This document shows, piece by piece, positions 18,515-27,682 of a DNA stretch of 64,000 nt. Position 1 is the first letter of the stretch; each line of letters starts with the position of its first letter. Origin of the DNA: Janthinobacterium sp. FW305-129. Lineage in GTDB: Bacteria > Pseudomonadota > Gammaproteobacteria > Burkholderiales > Burkholderiaceae_D. The stretch spans positions 434,001-498,000 of the forward strand of contig NZ_JACYMM010000001.1 of NCBI RefSeq assembly GCF_020858115.1. The letters are read 5' to 3'. The translations under genes and the position numbers were made by a program. The notes below the pieces were generated by a model. It did not search any database. It had not been told where the DNA came from and worked only from the letters and a program-made list of their open reading frames with translations.

Positions 18515-19675
18515 ATGTCCGACCCCGATCTTGCGTCCGCCGCGCCGGCGCACCTGCTGTGCGTGGTGGCCGCGCGTCCCAACCTGATGAAGATGGCGCC
18601 CATCCTGGCCGCCCTGGCCCGCCAGGCGCCCGCCGTGCGCGTGACCCTGCTGCATACGGGCCAGCATTACGACACGGCCATGAACGGACAATTGTTTGCC
18701 GACCTGGACATGCGTCCGCCCGACCTTGCCCTCGACGTCGGCTCCGGCAACCACGCGCAGCAGACGGCCGAGATCATGCGCCGCTTCGACGCCGTGCTCG
18801 ACGCCCATCCGCCGCTGGCGCCCGATGCCGTGCTGGTAGTGGGCGACGTCAATTCCACCCTCGCCTGCGCGCTGGTGGCGGCCAAGCGCGGCACGCCCGT
18901 GATCCACGTCGAGGCGGGCCTGCGCAGCGGCGACCGGCGCATGCCCGAGGAAATCAACCGCGTGCTGACGGATCAATTGTCCGATCTGCTGCTGACCAGC
19001 GAGGAAGGCGCGCGCGCCAACCTGCTGCGCGAAGGCATCGCCCCCGAACGCATCCACTTCACGGGCAACGTCATGATCGACAGCCTGCGGCAGCAGCTGC
19101 CACGCGCAGTCCGGCCCGACATCACCGTGCGCGCGCATGGCCACGCCTGTCCGCCCGCCTACGGACTCTTGACCTTGCACCGGCCGTCGAACGTGGATGA
19201 TCCGGCGCAACTGGAAGCGCTGCTGCAGGCGCTGGGGCAACTGTCATGCCAGCTGCCGCTGCTGTTTCCCATCCACCCGCGCACGGCGGCCGGCCTGCGC
19301 CTGGCGGGCCTGGAACCGCTGCTGGCGCGGCACGCCATCGTCCGCCTGCCGCCGCTGGGCTATCTGGAAATGCTGGGCCTGATGCAGGGCGCGCGCCTGG
19401 TGCTGACGGATTCGGGCGGCATCCAGGAAGAAAGCACGGCCCTGGGCGTGCCCTGCCTGACCCTGCGCGCCAATACGGAGCGCCCCGTCACCGTCACCGA
19501 CGGCACGAACACCCTGGCCGGCACGGATCCCGCCGCCATCCTGGCGCTGGCGCGCGCCATCCTGGACACGGGCGGCAAGCGGGGCCGCATTCCGCCGCTG
19601 TGGGATGGCCACGCGGCCACGCGCATCGCCGCCGTCATCGCGCCCTGGCTGGCGGCGCGCCGGGGGCCGCCATGA
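18515..19675 (+). CDS. wecB: UDP-N-acetylglucosamine 2-epimerase (non-hydrolysing)
   Basis: A 386-residue WecB-family enzyme that interconverts UDP-GlcNAc and UDP-ManNAc. Motifs include VVAARPNLMKMAPIL at the N-terminus, HTGQHYDTAMNG, HVEAGLRSGDRRMPEEINR, TLHRPSNVDD and the UDP-binding DSGGIQEESTALGVP. The matching UDP-ManNAc dehydrogenase (WecC) is not next to it, so ManNAc itself may be the building block, or the TviB-like dehydrogenase may serve. The gene follows the beta-barrel gene after 10 bases and overlaps the deacetylase start (ATGA), within one long XrtA operon. Confidence 0.94.
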   Translation: MSDPDLASAAPAHLLCVVAARPNLMKMAPILAALARQAPAVRVTLLHTGQHYDTAMNGQLFADLDMRPPDLALDVGSGNHAQQTAEIMRRFDAVLDAHPPLAPDAVLVVGDVNSTLACALVAAKRGTPVIHVEAGLRSGDRRMPEEINRVLTDQLSDLLLTSEEGARANLLREGIAPERIHFTGNVMIDSLRQQLPRAVRPDITVRAHGHACPPAYGLLTLHRPSNVDDPAQLEALLQALGQLSCQLPLLFPIHPRTAAGLRLAGLEPLLARHAIVRLPPLGYLEMLGLMQGARLVLTDSGGIQEESTALGVPCLTLRANTERPVTVTDGTNTLAGTDPAAILALARAILDTGGKRGRIPPLWDGHAATRIAAVIAPWLAARRGPP

Positions 19676-20532
19676 TGCCGCCGCCTTGCTCTTTGATATT
19701 GCGCAACGCGCTGACCATCGACGTGGAAGACTATTTCCAGGTCTCCGCCTTCGCGCCGCACATCGCGCGCGCCGACTGGCCGCGCCTGGAATGCCGGGTC
19801 GAGGCGAACATCGAGCGCATCCTGCTGCTGCTGGAAAGCCGCCGCATCCACGCCACCTTTTTCACCCTGGGCTGGATCGCCGAGCGCTATCCGGCCATGC
19901 TGCGCCGCGTGGCCGCCGCCGGACACGAAGTGGCCAGCCACGGCTATGCGCACCTGCGCGCCAGCGAGCAGTCGGCCGCGCAGTTCGCCGACGACGTGCG
20001 CCGCAGCAAGACCATCCTGGAACAGTTGACGGGGCTGGCCGTGCGCGGCTACCGGGCGCCCAGCTTTTCCATCGGCGCGGCCAATCTGTGGGCCTTCGAC
20101 GTGCTGCAGGAAGCGGGCTACCGCTACAGTTCCAGCATCTATCCGATCCGCCACGACCATTACGGCATGCCCGATGCGCCCCGCTTCGCCTGGCGCCCGC
20201 GCGGACCGCAGGGCGTGCTGGAATTGCCCGTCAGCACCGTGCGCCTGCGCGGGCGCAACCTGCCGGCCGGCGGCGGCGGCTATTTCCGATTGCTGCCGTA
20301 TGCACTGTCGCGCTGGCTTTTGCGACGCATCAATTCGCGCGACGGGCAAGCTGGCATATTCTATTTTCATCCCTGGGAACTCGATCCCGGCCAGCCGCGC
20401 CCGCCGGGCCTGAGCGCGAAGACGCGCTTTCGCCACTACCTGAACCTGGGGCGCATGGAAGCGCGGCTGGCGCGCCTGACGCGCGACTTCGTCTGGGACC
20501 GCATGGACCGCATTTTTCTGGAAAGCACATGA
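19672..20532 (+). CDS. XrtA system polysaccharide deacetylase (TIGR03006 type)
   Basis: A 286-residue NodB-type carbohydrate esterase family 4 deacetylase. LTIDVEDYFQVSAF carries the base/metal aspartates, GHEVASHGYAHL the metal-binding His pair, and RGYRAPSFSIG and FYFHPWELD the later motifs. It would remove N-acetyl groups from GlcNAc-type residues. No signal peptide is seen, as usual for this cytoplasmic-looking subfamily. The start at 19672 is fixed by ATGA coupling to wecB; the longer frame from 19246 is an overlap artefact. A second deacetylase of a different subfamily is at 52634. Confidence 0.93.
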   Translation: MMPPPCSLILRNALTIDVEDYFQVSAFAPHIARADWPRLECRVEANIERILLLLESRRIHATFFTLGWIAERYPAMLRRVAAAGHEVASHGYAHLRASEQSAAQFADDVRRSKTILEQLTGLAVRGYRAPSFSIGAANLWAFDVLQEAGYRYSSSIYPIRHDHYGMPDAPRFAWRPRGPQGVLELPVSTVRLRGRNLPAGGGGYFRLLPYALSRWLLRRINSRDGQAGIFYFHPWELDPGQPRPPGLSAKTRFRHYLNLGRMEARLARLTRDFVWDRMDRIFLEST

Positions 20533-21611
20533 TGCACGAGGCCAGTCTTCTTCCCGACACGGCGCAGTCCAGCGACACCATCGCCGTGCGCGCGCTGCAG
20601 CCGCACGAGCACGCGCGCTGGGATGCCTTTGTCGACGCCTGCCCCGAGGCCACCTTCTTTCACCGGGCCGGCTGGCACACCATCATGGAACAGGGTTTTC
20701 ACCATGACAGCTATTTCCTGTACGCGGAACAGGACGGGCGCATCGCCGGCGTGCTGCCGCTGGCCCATCTGCGCAGCCGCCTGTTCGGCGCTTCCCTCGT
20801 TTCGCTGCCGTTCTGCGTGTACGGCGGCACCGCCGGCGGCAGTGCTCCCGTGCGCCAGGCGCTCGACAGTGCCGCGCTGGCGCTGGCGCGGCGCCTCGGC
20901 GTGGGCCACCTGGAATACCGCTGGCGCGAAGCGCCGGAAAACATGGCGACTTCCTGGCTGCAGAAACCCCTGTACGCGACCTTCCGCCGGCCGTTAAGTC
21001 CCGATGCCGAGCAGAATCTGCTGGCCATACCCCGCAAGCAGCGCGCCGTCGTGCGCAAGGCCATGGCCGGCGGCCTGCACAGCGCCATCGACTATGACCT
21101 GCGCCATTTCTACCCGATCTACGCGGCCAGCGTGCACCGGCTGGGCACGCCCGTCTTCGCGCGCCGCCATTTTGCCCTGCTGCGCGCGGTTTTCGGCGAC
21201 GCCTGCGAGATCCTCACCGTGTATCACGGCCAGCAGGCGCAGGCCAGCGTGCTGCTGTTCTATTTCCGCGATGAAGTGCTGCCGTATTACGGCGGCGGCA
21301 GCGTGCTGGCGCGCAGCACGGGCGCCAACGACTTCATGTACTGGGAAGCGATGCGCCGCGCCAGCGCGCGCGGCTACCGCCTGTTCGATTTCGGCCGCAG
21401 CAAGCTGGGCACCGGGGCATACGACTTCAAGAAGAACTGGGGTTTTACGCCGCAGCCGCTGCCGTATGCCTGCCAGCTGGTGCGCGCCAGGGCCTTGCCG
21501 GAGGTCAATCCACTCAATCCCAGGTACGCGCTGTTCATCCGCGCCTGGCGCCGCCTGCCGCTGCCGCTGGCCAACCTGCTGGGGCCGCACATCGTGCGGC
21601 AACTGGGCTAA
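20529..21611 (+). CDS. FemAB family XrtA/PEP-CTERM system-associated protein
   Basis: A 360-residue FemAB-like acyltransferase (TIGR03019 type) with two GNAT-like halves, seen in FFHRAGWHTIMEQGFHHDSY at the start and YRLFDFGRSKLGTGAYDFKK near the end. FemAB proteins in peptidoglycan synthesis transfer aminoacyl groups from tRNA; the exosortase-associated branch is thought to modify the polysaccharide or its lipid carrier, but its substrate is unknown. Two ATGs (20529, 20532) are adjacent; the first overlaps the deacetylase stop. The glycosyltransferase gene follows after 15 bases. Confidence 0.92.
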   Translation: MMHEASLLPDTAQSSDTIAVRALQPHEHARWDAFVDACPEATFFHRAGWHTIMEQGFHHDSYFLYAEQDGRIAGVLPLAHLRSRLFGASLVSLPFCVYGGTAGGSAPVRQALDSAALALARRLGVGHLEYRWREAPENMATSWLQKPLYATFRRPLSPDAEQNLLAIPRKQRAVVRKAMAGGLHSAIDYDLRHFYPIYAASVHRLGTPVFARRHFALLRAVFGDACEILTVYHGQQAQASVLLFYFRDEVLPYYGGGSVLARSTGANDFMYWEAMRRASARGYRLFDFGRSKLGTGAYDFKKNWGFTPQPLPYACQLVRARALPEVNPLNPRYALFIRAWRRLPLPLANLLGPHIVRQLG

Positions 21612-21626
21612 GCACCGGGACACGCC

Positions 21627-22922
21627 ATGCGCGAACTGCTCTTCCTTTCACACCGCTTGCCGTATCCGCCCAACAAGGGCGACAAGATACGCTCGTGGCA
21701 CATGCTGCAGTACCTGAGCCGGCATTTCCGCGTCCACCTGGGGTGTTTCATCGACGATGACGACGACTGGCAGCATACAAAAAGCGTGGCCGCCCTGTGC
21801 GCCAGCACGCGCTTCATTGAATTGCGGCGCGGCACGGCCCGCTGGCGCGCCCTGCAGGCGCTGCTGTCGCGGCAAGCCATGAGCGTGCAGTACTACCGCG
21901 ATGCGCGGCTGCTGCAATGGGTCGATGGCGTGCTATCGGGCGGCAAGGTGCGCCACGCGCTGGCCTTTTCCGGGCCGATGGCGCAATACATCGACGGCAG
22001 CGCGGGCCGCGCCCTGCACCGCGTGATCGATTTCGTCGACGTCGATTCCGACAAATGGCGCCAGTACGGCGACAGCAAGCCCTGGCCCATGTCGCTGCTG
22101 TACCGGCGCGAAGCGCAGCTGCTGCTGCAGTACGAGCGCCATATCGCCCAGCAGTTCACGGCCGCCAGCTTCGTCTCGCCCGCCGAAGCGGCCCTGTTCC
22201 GCCAGTGCGCGCCGATGGCGCGGCGCAAGACCGGGTATTTCAACAATGGCGTCGACACGGCGTATTTCGCGCCCATGGCGGCCCAGCCCGCAATCTATGC
22301 GCCCGGCGTGCAGGCGCTGGTGTTTACGGGCGCCATGGATTACTGGCCGAACATCGACGCCGTGCAATGGTTCGTGCGCCATGTCTGGCCCGCGCTGCGG
22401 CGCCAGTTTCCCCAGCTGCAGTTCTACATCGTCGGCAGCGCGCCCGTGCCCGCCGTGACGGCGCTGGCCAGGGTGGCCGGCGTGGTGGTGACGGGCAAGG
22501 TGCCCGACATCCGCCCCTACCTGGCCGGCGCGGCGCTGGCCGTGGCGCCGCTGCGCATCGCCCGCGGCGTGCAGAACAAGGTGCTCGAAGCGATGGCGAT
22601 GGGCAAGATCGTGCTGGCCACGCCGCAGGCGCTGGAAGGCATCGCCGCCCAGCCGGGCCTGGAATTGCTGCTGGCGCGCGACGACGCCGAATTCATCCAC
22701 CATGCCGCGCGCGTGCTGCGCAATGCCCAGGGCGGCGGGACCGAAGGCAGCGGCGCGGCCATCGGCGCGGCGGCGCGCCAGCTGGTGTTACAGGATTACG
22801 ACTGGGAACGCAACCTGCGGGGCCTGGGCGCCATGCTGGGTGTATCGGCCGAGGCCGGTACCGATGCGCCTGCCAGCGGCGCCGCCGCGCCCTTGCTGCC
22901 CGTGCGGGAGCCATCCGCATGA
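21627..22922 (+). CDS. Glycosyltransferase, PEP-CTERM/EpsH1 system-associated (TIGR03087 type, GT4 fold)
   Basis: A 431-residue GT-B glycosyltransferase with the family N-terminus LFLSHRLPYPPNKGDKIRSW and the C-terminal donor-binding region VLEAMAMGKIVLATPQALEG. It would transfer a sugar from a nucleotide donor to the lipid-linked glycan at the cytoplasmic face. The last 25 residues are an Ala/Pro-rich tail. Its stop overlaps the xrtA start (ATGA), the standard neighbour in exosortase A loci. The acceptor and donor sugars cannot be read from sequence. Confidence 0.93.
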   Translation: MRELLFLSHRLPYPPNKGDKIRSWHMLQYLSRHFRVHLGCFIDDDDDWQHTKSVAALCASTRFIELRRGTARWRALQALLSRQAMSVQYYRDARLLQWVDGVLSGGKVRHALAFSGPMAQYIDGSAGRALHRVIDFVDVDSDKWRQYGDSKPWPMSLLYRREAQLLLQYERHIAQQFTAASFVSPAEAALFRQCAPMARRKTGYFNNGVDTAYFAPMAAQPAIYAPGVQALVFTGAMDYWPNIDAVQWFVRHVWPALRRQFPQLQFYIVGSAPVPAVTALARVAGVVVTGKVPDIRPYLAGAALAVAPLRIARGVQNKVLEAMAMGKIVLATPQALEGIAAQPGLELLLARDDAEFIHHAARVLRNAQGGGTEGSGAAIGAAARQLVLQDYDWERNLRGLGAMLGVSAEAGTDAPASGAAAPLLPVREPSA

Positions 22923-24511
22923 GCTTGCAACTCGACCAGCTGGCCCGATTGCCGGACGCGGCCGTCCTGCCGCATGCACACAACCAGCAGCAAGCGCTGG
23001 CGATCCTGCTGCTGGCCCTGGCCGCCGTCGTGCTGCTGTACCACGCCACCTTCTGGTCGATGCTGGAACTATGGTCGCGCTCGCAAACCTTCGCGCACGG
23101 ATTCCTGATCGTGCCCATCAGCTGCTGGCTGGCCTGGCGCCAGCGGGCGCCCCTGGCCGCGCTGGCGCCCCAGCCGTCGCGGGGCGGCTTGCTGCTGCTG
23201 GGCGCGCTGGGGCTGGCCTGGCTGCTGGCCGACGCCGCCAACGTGCCCGTGGTGGAACAATATGCGGCCACGGCCATGCTGCCCGCCTGCGTGCTGGCCA
23301 TCCTCGGCTGGCCGGCCGTGCGCCTGCTGGCCTTTCCCCTCGCGTATCTGTTCCTCGCCGTGCCGTTCGGCGAAGTCTTCCTCGATCCCCTGATCGACTT
23401 CACGGCTGCCTTCACGGTGACGGCGCTGCAATGGACGGGCGTGCCCGTGTTCCGCGACGGCAGCAATTTTTCTCTGCCCACCGGCAACTGGTCGGTGGTG
23501 GAAGCGTGCAGCGGCTTGCGCTACCTGATTGCCGCGCTGGCCCTGGGCGCCCTGTTCGCCCACGTCAATTTCCACAGCACGCGGCGGCGCCTGGCCGTCA
23601 TGGCCGCCGCCCTGCTCGTGCCCATCCTCGCCAATGGCGTGCGCGCCTACCTGATCGTGATGCTGGGCCACCTGAGCAATATGCGCCTGGCCGTGGGCGT
23701 CGACCACCTGATCTATGGCTGGCTGTTCTTCGGCCTGGTGGCGCTGCTGCTGTTCTGGCTGGCGGCGCGCTGGCGCGAATTGCCGCTGGCGCGCGCTGCG
23801 CGGCCGTTGACACTGCCCGCCCGGCCTGGCGCCAGCGCCGCTGCGGCCAGCACGCGCGCCGTCATCCGCGCCAGCATCGCCTGCCTGCTGCTGGCGGCGC
23901 TGTGGCCGGCGCTGGCCCTGGCCAGCCAGCGCCACGATGGCACGGCGGCGCCCGGCTCCCCCGCCGTGCTGGCCTTGCCCGATCCGCCCGCCTGGCGCCG
24001 GCTGCATGCCGCGCCGCCCGTCTGGCAAGCGCCGTATGCGGGCGCGCCGGCGCGCTTTGCCGCCACGTATGCGCGCCGGGATGGCGACGGCGCGCCGGTC
24101 GGCTTGCAGCTGCACTGGTATGCGCGCCAGGCGCGCGATGCCGAACTGCTGACGCACCAGGCCCTGCCCTACGGCCCCCGCTGGATGGCGCTGGCGCAGC
24201 GCATGCGGCCCGTCACCGTGGCCAGCGGCGTCCTGGGCGTGCGCGAAAGCGTGCTGGGACACGGCGGCGAACGCCTGCTCGTGTGGCGCGTCTACCGCCA
24301 GGGCGGCATCGTCACGGCCCGGCCCGTGCTGGTGAAGCTGCTGCTGGCGCAAGCCAAGCTGCTGGGCAGGCGCCAGGATGGCGCCGACATCCTCGTCTTT
24401 GCCGCCTACGACGAGCTGGCGCCGCCGCCGCGCGCGCACCTGCAAGCCTTCCTGCAAGCGGCGCTGCCCGTCATCGAACAACGCCTGCAGGAGCTGCCGC
24501 ATGGCCCTTGA
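22919..24511 (+). CDS. xrtA: Exosortase A fused to an EpsI domain
   Basis: A 530-residue inner-membrane cysteine transpeptidase-like sorting enzyme. Residues 25-285 form the eight-helix exosortase core with the proposed catalytic residues Cys197 (VVEACSGLRYL), Arg242 (ILANGVRAYLIV) and His263 (VDHLIYGW). After a linker and a further membrane segment (about 305-325), residues 330-525 form an EpsI-type periplasmic domain (LQLHWYARQARDAELLTHQ, ILVFAAYDE). XrtA cleaves PEP-CTERM tails at the membrane; no PEP-CTERM substrate is encoded in this window. The last 11 bases overlap the next glycosyltransferase gene. Confidence 0.96.
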   Translation: MSLQLDQLARLPDAAVLPHAHNQQQALAILLLALAAVVLLYHATFWSMLELWSRSQTFAHGFLIVPISCWLAWRQRAPLAALAPQPSRGGLLLLGALGLAWLLADAANVPVVEQYAATAMLPACVLAILGWPAVRLLAFPLAYLFLAVPFGEVFLDPLIDFTAAFTVTALQWTGVPVFRDGSNFSLPTGNWSVVEACSGLRYLIAALALGALFAHVNFHSTRRRLAVMAAALLVPILANGVRAYLIVMLGHLSNMRLAVGVDHLIYGWLFFGLVALLLFWLAARWRELPLARAARPLTLPARPGASAAAASTRAVIRASIACLLLAALWPALALASQRHDGTAAPGSPAVLALPDPPAWRRLHAAPPVWQAPYAGAPARFAATYARRDGDGAPVGLQLHWYARQARDAELLTHQALPYGPRWMALAQRMRPVTVASGVLGVRESVLGHGGERLLVWRVYRQGGIVTARPVLVKLLLAQAKLLGRRQDGADILVFAAYDELAPPPRAHLQAFLQAALPVIEQRLQELPHGP

Positions 24512-25715
24512 CCTCGCTACCGTCCGCCCCCGGCAAGCGGCCGAAGGGCCCGGCGCCGCCCCCCTGATCGTGCACGTGATCCACCAGCTCGACGTGGGCG
24601 GCCTGGAAAACGGCCTGGTGAACCTGATCAACCATCTGCCGCCCGAACGCTACCGGCACGCCATCGTCTGCCTGAAGAACGCCACCGCGTTTCGCCAGCG
24701 CCTGACCACCCCAGGCGTCGAGGTGATCAGCCTGGACAAGCGCGAAGGCAAGGACTGGCGCCACTACCTGCGCCTGTACCGCGTGCTGAAACAGCTGCAT
24801 CCGGCACTCGTACACACGCGCAACCTGGGCTGCCTCGAAGCGCAATTGCTGGCCTGGCTGGCCGGCGTGCGCCTGCGCGTGCATGGCGAACACGGGCGCG
24901 ACATGAGCGACTTGCACGGCACCCGCCGCAAATACCGGCTGCTGCGCAAATGCATGCTGCCTCTGGTGCAGCACTTCATCGCCGTCAGCGCCGACCTGGG
25001 GCAATGGCTGGTGGACGTCATCGGCGCTGCGCCCGCGCAGGTGTCGCACATCGGCAATGGCGTCGACAGCGTGCAATTCCACCCGCGCCTGGGGCCGCCG
25101 GCCGCCGTCGGGCCGCCCGGCTTCCTGTGCAACGGCGCCTTCGTCATCGGCAGCGTGGGCCGCATGGCCGCCGTCAAGGACCATGCCTCGCTGGTGCAAG
25201 CCTTTTTACTGTTGCTGGCGCAGCCGGGCGCCCGCGCGCGCCTGCGCCTGATCATCGTCGGCGACGGGCCGTGCCGCCAGGCCTGCCTGGATCTGCTGCA
25301 ACAGGCGGGCGCGGCCCACCTTGCCTGGCTGCCCGGCGCGCGCGACGACGTGGCGCAGCTGCTGCGCGCCATGGACCTGTTCGTGCTGCCCTCGCTGGCC
25401 GAAGGCAGCTCGAACACCATCCTCGAAGCGATGGCGACGGGCCTGCCCATCGTCGCCACGCAGGTGGGCGGCAACGCGGAACTGGTGCAGTCGGGCTGGA
25501 GCGGCACGCTGGTGCCGCCCGGTTCGCCCGAGATGCTGGCCGACGCCATGCTCGACTACTACAGCATGCCGGAACTCGGTCCGCGCCACGGCGCGCGCGG
25601 GCGGCGCCAGGTGCTGGCCGAGCACAGCCTGCCCGCCATGGCCGGCGCCTATCTGGCCGTGTACGACCGCCTGACGGGCGCGCGCCAGCCCTCTCCCCTG
25701 TCCACCTATCCCTGA
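24501..25715 (+). CDS. Glycosyltransferase, PEP-CTERM/EpsH1 system-associated (TIGR03088 type, GT4)
   Basis: A 404-residue GT-B transferase. The N-terminus is IVHVIHQLDVGGLENGLVNL, with LEAQLLAWLAGVRLRVHGEHGRD, IGNGVDSVQFHP and the donor-binding ILEAMATGLPIVATQVGGNAEL following. The start at 24501 lies inside the xrtA 3' end and fits the family N-terminus; the longer frame from 24378 overlaps xrtA further and is unlikely. The gene is directly downstream of xrtA, as in other exosortase A loci, and 10 bases before the amidotransferase gene. Confidence 0.94.
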   Translation: MALDLATVRPRQAAEGPGAAPLIVHVIHQLDVGGLENGLVNLINHLPPERYRHAIVCLKNATAFRQRLTTPGVEVISLDKREGKDWRHYLRLYRVLKQLHPALVHTRNLGCLEAQLLAWLAGVRLRVHGEHGRDMSDLHGTRRKYRLLRKCMLPLVQHFIAVSADLGQWLVDVIGAAPAQVSHIGNGVDSVQFHPRLGPPAAVGPPGFLCNGAFVIGSVGRMAAVKDHASLVQAFLLLLAQPGARARLRLIIVGDGPCRQACLDLLQQAGAAHLAWLPGARDDVAQLLRAMDLFVLPSLAEGSSNTILEAMATGLPIVATQVGGNAELVQSGWSGTLVPPGSPEMLADAMLDYYSMPELGPRHGARGRRQVLAEHSLPAMAGAYLAVYDRLTGARQPSPLSTYP

Positions 25716-25725
25716 AAGGCCTCCC

Positions 25726-27678
25726 ATGTGCGGCATCAGCGGCATCTTTGATTTGCAGGGCCAGCGCGACATCGACGTGCTGCTGCTGGCGCGCATGAAC
25801 CACAGCCTGCGCCACCGCGGGCCGGACGAAGGGGGCTTGCACCGCGAACCGGGACTGGGCCTGGCGCACCGGCGCTTGTCCGTGATCGACCTGGCCAGCG
25901 GCCAGCAGCCGCTGTTCAACGCCGACCGCAGCATCGCCATCGTCTTCAATGGCGAAATCTACAACTATCGCAGCCTGATGGCGGAACTGCGCCAGTTCGG
26001 CCACACCTTCCGCACCAGCAGCGACACGGAAGTCATCGTCCACGCCTGGGAACAGTGGGGAGAACAATGCGTGCGGCGCCTGCGCGGCATGTTCGCCTTC
26101 GCCCTGTGGGACCGCCGGCGCCACCTGCTGTTCCTGGCGCGCGACCGCCTTGGCGTCAAACCCCTGTATTACGGCGAGGCGCAGGACGGCACCCTGCTGT
26201 TCGGCTCCGAACTCAAAGCCCTGCTCGCGCATCCGGCCATGCCGCGCGCGCTCGACCCGCTGGCCGTGGAAGAGTATTTCGCCTACGGCTACGTGCCCGA
26301 GCCGCGCAGCATCTTCCAGCACGCGCGCAAGCTGCCGCCCGGGCATACCCTGTCGATCCGCGCCGGCCAGCCGCTGCCCGCGCCGCAAGCGTACTGGGAT
26401 ATTCCGTTCACGCCGAACCCGCCCGCCAGCGAGGCGCAGGCGGCCGACGAACTGCTGGCGCGCCTGCGCGAAGCGGTGCGCATCCGCATGGTGGCCGAAG
26501 TGCCGCTGGGGGCATTCCTGTCGGGCGGCGTCGATTCGAGCGCCGTCGTGGCGCTGATGGCCGGGGCCAGCAGCACGCCCGTCAACACCTGCTCCATCTC
26601 GTTCGGCGACCCGGCGTACAACGAGGCGCGCTACGCCGACCTGGTGGCGCGCCGCTACGGCACGGCGCACCACGCGCGCCAGGTCGAGCAAGACGACTTC
26701 GAGCTGATCGACCTGCTGGCCAATTTGTACGACGAACCGTTCGCCGACAGTTCCGCCATGCCCACCTACCGCGTTTGCCAGCTGGCGCGCCAGCGGGTCA
26801 CGGTGGCCCTGTCGGGCGACGGCGGCGATGAAAGCCTGGCCGGCTACCGGCGCTACCGCCTGCACACGCGCGAGGAAAAGGTGCGCAAGGCGATGGACCC
26901 GCTGCTGCCGGCCGGCCTGCGCCAGTCGCTGTTCGGCACCCTGGGGCGGCTGTATCCGAAGGCCGACTGGGCGCCGCGCTTCCTGCGCGCCAAGACCACC
27001 TTCGAAGGCCTGGCGCGCGATACGACGGACGCGTATTTTCACGGCGTCAGCCTGCTGGGCGACGCCATGCGCGCGCGCCTGTTCAGCCCCGAGCTGCGCC
27101 GCAGCCTGCACGGCTACCGCGCCGTCGAGGTGCTGCGCCGCCACGCGCTGGCCAGTCCCGCGCAGGATCCGCTGTCGCAGGTGCAGTATCTGGACCTGAA
27201 AACCTACCTGCCTGGCGACATCCTCACGAAAGTCGACCGGGCCAGCATGGCGCATGCGCTGGAAGTGCGCTCGCCCCTGCTCGACCATGAACTGGTGGCG
27301 TGGATGTCGGGCCTGCCGCCGCAATTCAAGCTGCGGCGCGGCGAAGGCAAATACCTGCTGAAAAAAGCCCTGCGCCCGCTGCTGCCCGACACCCTGCTGT
27401 ACCGCCAGAAGATGGGCTTTTCCGTGCCGCTGGCCGACTGGCTGCGCGGCCCGCTGCGCCAGCGCCTGCAGCAGCGGCTGCTGGGGCCCACCCTGGCGCA
27501 GTGCGGCCTGTTCGACATGGATTACGTGCGCCTGCTGCTCGAGCAGCATGCGAGCGGGCGCCGCGACTACAGCGCGCCCCTGTGGGCGCTGCTGATGTTC
27601 GAAGCCTTTTTGCGCCAGGTGCTGCCCGTCGATGGCCGCAAGGCGGCGGTAGCCGCGCCGGCCATGGCCATGGAGTGA
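25726..27678 (+). CDS. XrtA-associated amidotransferase 1 (asparagine synthase family, TIGR03108 type)
   Basis: A 650-residue glutamine-dependent amidotransferase. The N-terminal Ntn glutaminase domain starts MCGISGIFD with the expected nucleophile Cys2 and the HRRLSVIDLASGQQPL loop. The C-terminal ATP-pyrophosphatase domain has FLSGGVDSSAVVAL (PP-loop) and LSGDGGDESLAGYRRY. It would use Gln plus ATP to amidate a carboxylate, probably a uronic acid on the glycan, which suits the UDP-HexNAcA enzymes encoded upstream. It sits between two glycosyltransferase genes in the long plus-strand operon. Compare the Cys2-less paralogue at 53478. Confidence 0.94.
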   Translation: MCGISGIFDLQGQRDIDVLLLARMNHSLRHRGPDEGGLHREPGLGLAHRRLSVIDLASGQQPLFNADRSIAIVFNGEIYNYRSLMAELRQFGHTFRTSSDTEVIVHAWEQWGEQCVRRLRGMFAFALWDRRRHLLFLARDRLGVKPLYYGEAQDGTLLFGSELKALLAHPAMPRALDPLAVEEYFAYGYVPEPRSIFQHARKLPPGHTLSIRAGQPLPAPQAYWDIPFTPNPPASEAQAADELLARLREAVRIRMVAEVPLGAFLSGGVDSSAVVALMAGASSTPVNTCSISFGDPAYNEARYADLVARRYGTAHHARQVEQDDFELIDLLANLYDEPFADSSAMPTYRVCQLARQRVTVALSGDGGDESLAGYRRYRLHTREEKVRKAMDPLLPAGLRQSLFGTLGRLYPKADWAPRFLRAKTTFEGLARDTTDAYFHGVSLLGDAMRARLFSPELRRSLHGYRAVEVLRRHALASPAQDPLSQVQYLDLKTYLPGDILTKVDRASMAHALEVRSPLLDHELVAWMSGLPPQFKLRRGEGKYLLKKALRPLLPDTLLYRQKMGFSVPLADWLRGPLRQRLQQRLLGPTLAQCGLFDMDYVRLLLEQHASGRRDYSAPLWALLMFEAFLRQVLPVDGRKAAVAAPAMAME

Positions 27679-27682
27679 ATCC